Of a DNA stretch of 64,000 nt, positions 60,761 to 64,000 are shown piece by piece (within the stretch, counting starts at the first letter, position 1; every line of letters starts with the position of its first letter). The stretch spans positions 86,029,765 through 86,093,764 of the forward strand of contig CM037588.1 in assembly GCA_021018995.1 (NCBI GenBank), written 5' to 3'. The notes beneath the pieces were generated by a model. The model was not told the origin of the DNA. It worked only from the letters and a program-made list of their open reading frames with translations, and ran no database searches. Both the position numbers and the translations under genes were made by a program. Source of the DNA: Chloranthus sessilifolius (lineage: Eukaryota > Streptophyta > Magnoliopsida > Chloranthales > Chloranthaceae).

Positions 60761-61521
60761 AACGTGAATGCTTCAACTTCAATGCTTGAATGTGTGAATT
60801 CATGAACGGGCAATGCTTGAACATGAATAATTGAACGTGAATGCTTGAACATGAATAATTGAACGTGAATGCTTGATCACCTATGCTTGAACGTGAATGC
60901 TTGAACATGAATGCTTGAATGTGAATGCTTGATTGATAGTGACACGCTTTAATGTGAATGGTTGAATGCTTGAACGTGAAAGCTTGATAGATAGTGACAT
61001 GCTTGAACGTGAATTCTTGCACGTGAGGGCTTGAATGTGATTGCTTGAACATGAATGCTTGAACATGAATGTTTAAACATGAATGCTTCAACGTGAATGC
61101 TTGACAGATTGTGACACGCTTGAACGTGAATGCTTTAACATGAATGCTTGGAAGTGAATGCTAGATTGATACTGACACTCTTTAACACGAATGCTTGAAC
61201 ATGAATTCTTAAATGTGAAAGCTTGAGAGTCAATGCTTGAACACGAATGCATGAACATGAATGCTTGAACGTGAATGCTAGATCGTGAATGATCGAACAT
61301 GAATGGTCGAACATGAATGCTTTAACATGAATGCTTGAACATGAATGCATGAACCTGAATGCTTGATAGATAGTGATGTAAACATGAATGCTCGAACGTG
61401 AATGCTTTAACATGAATGCTTAAACATGAATGCTTGAACATGAATGCTAAAACATGAATGTTTGATAGATAGTGACATGCTTGAATGTTAATGCTTGAAT
61501 GTGAATGCTTGAAATTGAATG

Positions 61522-63084
61522 TGTAGACACCCAAATTCGGCCCAAGGCTCGATCAGTCTGTACTCTGAGAGAAATGTACCCTTGTGCTTCTGATGGCACC
61601 CTTGAACCTTTAGGAATCACCCTGAATCCTTTAGAACCATTCCCCCAACCCTTAGAGATCACCCCTAAATCCTATGATCCCTTCCCAAACCCAACTTAAA
61701 CCCTTCTGAGCATTTGATGGGAGGAGAGCTACAAATTTTACACAGATCACTGCCAAGGATGAGCCACATACCATTAGAAGGAGGACTTCCCCAGCTTTCC
61801 AGCAAGCCAAAGATCACCCAATTTGGAGTTGTGGTTCGAACCTTATGGCCGTTTGAAGTTTCACATAAAATCATGACTTTTGTTTCGAAGTATGTATTAG
61901 ATCGCATGACAAATTTATTATTTTGGTCATATATATATTATATCGCCTAGCATTTTAGACCAAATTTGGCAGCGTACATAATACATACAATAAATAGACC
62001 TGCGGACACCTACCTTCTCAGATCTCCTCTGGTTTTCATGAAAATCACTGTACATAAATTGGGCGTATGTAATATATATGCCCAACTTAGCTACAGTAAC
62101 TGTCATCAAATGCTCGAAATTCCTTCATCAAGTTTGACCTTTTGACCATCCCCTTGGTTGAGGTGGGTGTCATAAGATCGATTGCAGCCCCTTTGAGCTT
62201 ATATGCAACCCTTAAGTCACCTATGGTCTCACCCCATCATCTGCCATTGAAATCGGTTCCCCAAACCCCTAGGACCCTAAAAACCTAGAAAACCTTAGAT
62301 GGAGGATTACCTAATTGCTAAACCAATTAGCTCTTAAGTAACCCTCTAACCCACCTCTTCTCTATAAATAGAGAGGCCCCCCCTCTTCCGAGAGGGTTGA
62401 AAAAATTTGGGTTGAAGAAAATTAGGGAGCCCTAGTGAGAGAAAGCCCTTTTATTTTCCATTCTCCAACCAGAATTCCAGCATGCTTAGTTCACCGCTTT
62501 CAACCCCTTTCAACCATTAGATCACTCTTTTTTTAGTCAAGCTTAGTCTCTAGCTTCATCCTACACTTCCCATCTACCAAATCTTAGCATTAGAATCCAT
62601 TCCCCTACCGATTAAGTCATTTAAAGTCATCGGAAGCACGCCAAAGCGAAGGTCTTCCACAGTGCAACAAGGGCCTGTGAGCTCCGGCTTAACCCTCTCT
62701 TCCTCTACCTTCTTGATGTTTCTTCCGTCCAAGGATTCAAGCCGTTACGCCATCGAAATTTTGTTGTGGCTCTAAGCTTGATAGGACCGTATTGCCTGCG
62801 GGCAAGGGGAAGCTTTGCCCATTTATTTTTCATTTTGGCCATAGATAGAGACCGCTACGTGCGGGTTGATCGAGTGCCTAAACCCTTCCCGATCGATAAC
62901 CGAAGCCCCTACCCTAGAGCCTTTGGCAAAAACCGGTAAATCAGAGTCATGTTTAGCACTTTGGTGCTCCAAATATTGATTGAAAGGTTTCTCGGGTCAC
63001 CAAAAGCTTCGGGTGGCAACTCTATAATTTATTCCATCATGAGCGCATAGCCGCGACGGGTTTGAGAGAATCCATGGTTGCACA
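61522..63084 (+). mobile_element. 5' LTR of element D
   Basis: 1563 bp, TGTAGACACCC to GGTTGCACA. It includes AAGCTTCGGGTGGCAACTC and GCATAGCCGCGACGGG near the 3' end, as in Tat/Ogre LTRs. A promoter-like TATA element is at 62361. Only one LTR is in the window, so age is unknown. Confidence 0.8.
62361..62373 (+). promoter_or_regulatory. TATA box of element D LTR
   Basis: TCTATAAATAGAG is a near-perfect plant TATA box, about 840 bases into the LTR and followed by GC-richer sequence. Transcription start would be expected near 62395-62405 (inference). Confidence 0.7.
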
Positions 63085-63086
63085 GA

Positions 63087-63104
63087 TGACGACTCTGCTG
63101 AGGA
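63087..63104 (+). promoter_or_regulatory. Primer-binding site of element D (tRNA-Arg type)
   Basis: TGACGACTCTGCTGAGGA, two changes from TGGCGACTCTGCTGGGGA, the Tat/Ogre type of site. It lies two bases after the LTR end CA. Confidence 0.75.
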
Positions 63105-64000
63105 TATCACCCTAGTGCTTCCCCTCTTGTTGGCCCTTTTTTTTTTAATCTCTACTAACCATTGCTATTTTTTTTTATTTTCTACTGCTTTTTCTTTATT
63201 TTTGTTGTTTTTACTAACATACTTACCCCTACGATTCGGTCCTTTAAGTGTCTTAACCGATTGGCGGGCCTACTTGCGTTAAATTTCAGTTTTTACGGTT
63301 TTGTCATTTAAGCCGCCTTAGCTGTTTGGTGGGCCTGCTCGCATCTACTTTCCATGTCATTTAAATTTCAGTCATCATATCTCACCGTTGAACGCTGGCC
63401 CGTTGAGGCGGCACGGGCTTGTCATCCCCGACCCGAACATGGACCTAAATTCACTCCCCTTTAACAATCTGCAATTAAAAGGTAACCAACATTGTGGGGA
63501 CATAATCAAATTTATTTTTGCATATTTTGGGTAGTTTTTTGGGGGGTTTAGGCACAGATATAACTTACCCGGTTCCCAGTAAGGTGGCAGCCCTAGTGGT
63601 GATGATCCTGAAAAGAACCACCCCTTCCAATACCTGAGAAGGCGCTTGCGTCGAAGGTATATCGGTTGGGTTGCCAATTCCGATCAAGCGGTAAAACCCA
63701 CAATGGTGAGAGCATAGACAGCCCGAATTCAGCCGTGTATCCCTAAGAAGCGGAAAGGAGTGACCCAATAACTTACACAGCAGCCCCCAGGAGCATCCGT
63801 CCCAAGAAACCAGTTCCAAAGACTCATTGTGGGCTTGCTGTTCACTATCAAACAAAGCTGGAAAAACAGTTTTTGCCAGGCGTATATATTAAATACACCC
63901 GACAACAAATTCCTAGAAATACTCAGGTGTATATAATATATACGCTCAGCCAAAATCCCTAGATTTAAGCCAGGCGTATATGATATATATGCCCAGCCAA
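63105..64000 (+). other. Leader of element D with palindromic AT-rich repeats
   Basis: No coding sequence recognised on the + strand up to the window end. Imperfect palindromes of the form GGCGTATAT...ATATGCCC occur at about 63879-63900, 63926-63945 and 63973-63994. A relative lies in the LTR at 62061-62083. Two of them share CCAGG before and CAGCCA after. Confidence 0.6.

Larger units (their letters stand above)
43640..61521. repeat. 14-bp minisatellite array, block 4 (17.9 kb)
   Basis: The longest block of TTGAACGTGAATGC repeats, uninterrupted by other sequence. It contains both higher-order types seen in blocks 1-3. The GAGAGATAGTGAAATGC spacer or variants occur near 45180, 47780, 50967, 51305, 52493, 53346, 56343, 57713, 58650 and 60044. 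The second type, with CGACACGCTCGAACG-like and CCTATAGGCTTGAG-like words, is centred near 45.4, 54.2 and 59.7 kb. Minus-strand open frames reach 308 codons (50641-51567) but consist only of the 14-residue repeat and are not annotated as genes. Confidence 0.95.
61522..64000 (+). mobile_element. Element D: 5' end of a Tat/Ogre-like Ty3/gypsy element
   Basis: LTR, primer-binding site and the first ~0.9 kb of leader; the rest is outside the window. It is inserted into the 14-bp array after TTGAAATTGAATG. The LTR start TGTAGACACCC, the CATAGCCGCGACGGG segment near its end and a tRNA-Arg-type PBS are hallmarks of the Tat/Ogre lineage. No coding sequence of the element is reached. Confidence 0.8.

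Noticed and set aside
4116-61521. CACGTG (G-box) sites scattered in the array as regulatory elements
   Set aside because: They arise by single-base variation of the repeat (GCACGTGAATGC) and have no gene nearby.
63375-63953. Minus-strand ORFs of 74-100 codons near the window end
   Set aside because: They lie in the leader of element D, antisense to its direction, with no recognisable domain.

Overview
Non-coding, repeat-saturated plant nuclear DNA. The evidence is nested Ty3/gypsy LTR retrotransposons with plant-type primer-binding sites (tRNA-Asp type for Athila-like elements, tRNA-Arg type for a Tat/Ogre-like element), inserted into a long minisatellite. I found no intact host gene, no tRNA or rRNA gene and no CRISPR array. 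Pericentromeric or other methylated heterochromatin is the most likely setting (inference). I do not name a species.

The background is a degenerate 14-bp tandem repeat, consensus TTGAACGTGAATGC on the + strand. It fills about 26.6 kb in four blocks (4116-6949, 11037-13844, 17922-21015, 43640-61521). It is organised in higher-order repeats of about 0.9-0.95 kb. Three ~4.1 kb solo-LTR-like segments (3232-4115 truncated, 6950-11036, 13845-17921) interrupt it. The two complete ones have the same GCTTG target duplication at the same relative site. Solo LTR plus ~2.8 kb of minisatellite therefore forms a ~6.9 kb unit present about three times in tandem.

Four further LTR elements sit in this background. 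Element A (1-3226, minus strand, cut by the window start) is Athila-like and lies in the first solo LTR. Element B (21016-43634, minus strand) is a complete but decayed Athila-like element with 2.1 kb LTRs, gag, protease, RT, RNase H, integrase and a long third ORF. Element C (31388-38317, minus strand) is a non-coding LTR element nested inside the RT-coding part of B, with a perfect 5-bp target duplication. Element D (61522 to the window end, plus strand) is the 5' LTR and leader of a Tat/Ogre-like element.

The order of events that fits is: minisatellite first; then the ~4.1 kb LTR and its co-duplication with the array (copies about 2% different by eye); B inserted into the array (its LTRs about 9% different over a sampled stretch); C inserted into B most recently (LTRs almost free of substitutions). 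A and D cannot be dated because only one end of each is in the window. The most unusual feature is the CpG-bearing 14-bp minisatellite, with its multi-level periodicity and stop-poor minus strand.
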